NCBI GenBank assembly: GCA_003224515.1
Contig: QHZC01000193.1
Coordinates: 9,165-16,391, forward strand
Direction of reading: 5' to 3'
DNA from: Acidobacteriota bacterium
GTDB taxonomy: Bacteria; Acidobacteriota; Terriglobia; Acidiferrales; UBA7541
DNA: 7,227 bases
Positions 6,685 through 7,227 of this stretch are shown one piece after another (the first letter of the stretch is position 1; every line of letters begins with the position of its first letter). The position numbers and the translations under genes were made by a program. A model generated the notes under the pieces. That model was not told the origin of the DNA. It searched no databases and was given only the letters and a program-made list of their open reading frames with translations.

Positions 6685-7227
6685 TTGCCGGAGTTGCGTA
6701 AGGACCCGATCACCGGCCGATGGGTGATCATTTCGACAGAACTAGGGAAGCGGCCGAACGACTTCCTCCGAGAGAGCGTCATCCCAGGAGAAGAGAAGAA
6801 TTGCCCCTTCTGCGTGGGCAATGAAGCTCGAACTCCGCCGGAAATTCTCGTCTACGGGCGGAACGGCGGAGGCCCAAACACGCCGGGCTGGAGCATCCGG
6901 GTTGTCCCAAACAAATTTCCCGCGCTGGGCATCGAGGGCGAACTGGACCGCGAAGGAGAAGGTCTCTTCGACAAGATGAACGGAATCGGCGCGCACGAGG
7001 TCGTGATTGAGTCGCCAAACCATCTCGCAACGCTCGCCACCTTGCCTGAACGTGCCGTGGAGGACGTGCTCTGGGGTTATCGGGACCGCATGCTGGACCT
7101 GAAGAACGACAAGCGCTTCCGCTACATTCTCATTTTCAAGAATCACGGGGAAGCTGCCGGGGCGACTATCGATCATCCCCACTCGCAGTTAATTGCCCTG
7201 CCGATTGTCCCGCGGCGCGTGCGCGAA
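6685..7227 (+). CDS. galT: Galactose-1-phosphate uridylyltransferase, N-terminal part (runs off right edge)
   Basis: Second enzyme of the Leloir pathway: exchanges UMP between UDP-glucose and galactose-1-phosphate. Seen: 181 intact codons from TTG starting PELRKDPITGRWVIIS, a CPFC pair (Cys40, Cys43) and His113 in SPNHLATL as zinc ligands, NHGEAAGATIDHPHSQL with the HxH-x-Q active site, where His164 and His166 correspond to the zinc ligand and nucleophile of the E. coli enzyme. The first half is uninterrupted, unlike its upstream neighbours. The remainder, including the second HIT-like half, is outside the window. No other gal genes are visible. A diverged GalT-like nucleotidyltransferase acting on another sugar or nucleotide cannot be excluded. 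Confidence 0.93.
   Translation, partial: MPELRKDPITGRWVIISTELGKRPNDFLRESVIPGEEKNCPFCVGNEARTPPEILVYGRNGGGPNTPGWSIRVVPNKFPALGIEGELDREGEGLFDKMNGIGAHEVVIESPNHLATLATLPERAVEDVLWGYRDRMLDLKNDKRFRYILIFKNHGEAAGATIDHPHSQLIALPIVPRRVRE

Overview
The window looks like a GC-rich bacterial chromosome segment, most plausibly from an acidobacterium or a relative. That guess rests on remembered protein style (a charged Glu/Lys-rich insert in the S9 peptidase, the SMC and YraN flavour), not on any search. All the recognisable genes are core or housekeeping types. I see no mobile element, tRNA, rRNA or CRISPR array.

Layout, left to right. (1) Positions 1-616, minus strand: N-terminal 205 codons of the SMC chromosome-condensation ATPase, running off the left edge. 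(2) Positions 617-965: non-coding gap with three hairpins, one followed by a T-run that suits a terminator for the peptidase gene. (3) Positions 966-2929, minus strand: exported S9-family serine peptidase (beta-propeller plus alpha/beta hydrolase) with one frameshift near 2516. (4) Positions 2930-3117: divergent promoter region with a sigma70-like promoter on each strand. (5) Positions 3118-4510, plus strand: cysS, cysteinyl-tRNA synthetase, with two frame breaks near its 5' end, one of which looks like a short deletion of about 46 bases. (6) Positions 4707-6056, plus strand: class III PLP aminotransferase (acetylornithine/4-aminobutyrate type) with an in-frame TAG at codon 40. (7) Positions 6127-6573, plus strand: YraN/UPF0102 nuclease-like protein with an internal out-of-frame stretch of about 60 bases. 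(8) Positions 6685-7227, plus strand: N-terminal 181 codons of galT, running off the right edge.

The most notable feature is not a new system but the density of lesions. Four neighbouring genes between about 2510 and 6400 each carry a frame break or premature stop, while the smc and galT portions at the two ends are clean. cysS is normally essential and single-copy, so sequencing or assembly error is the simplest reading. Real decay of this segment, with functional copies elsewhere, is the alternative. The proteins form no obvious shared pathway: translation (cysS), amino-acid metabolism (aminotransferase), DNA maintenance (smc, yraN), sugar metabolism (galT) and extracytoplasmic peptide hydrolysis (S9 peptidase). 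I did not find a convincing undescribed system here.
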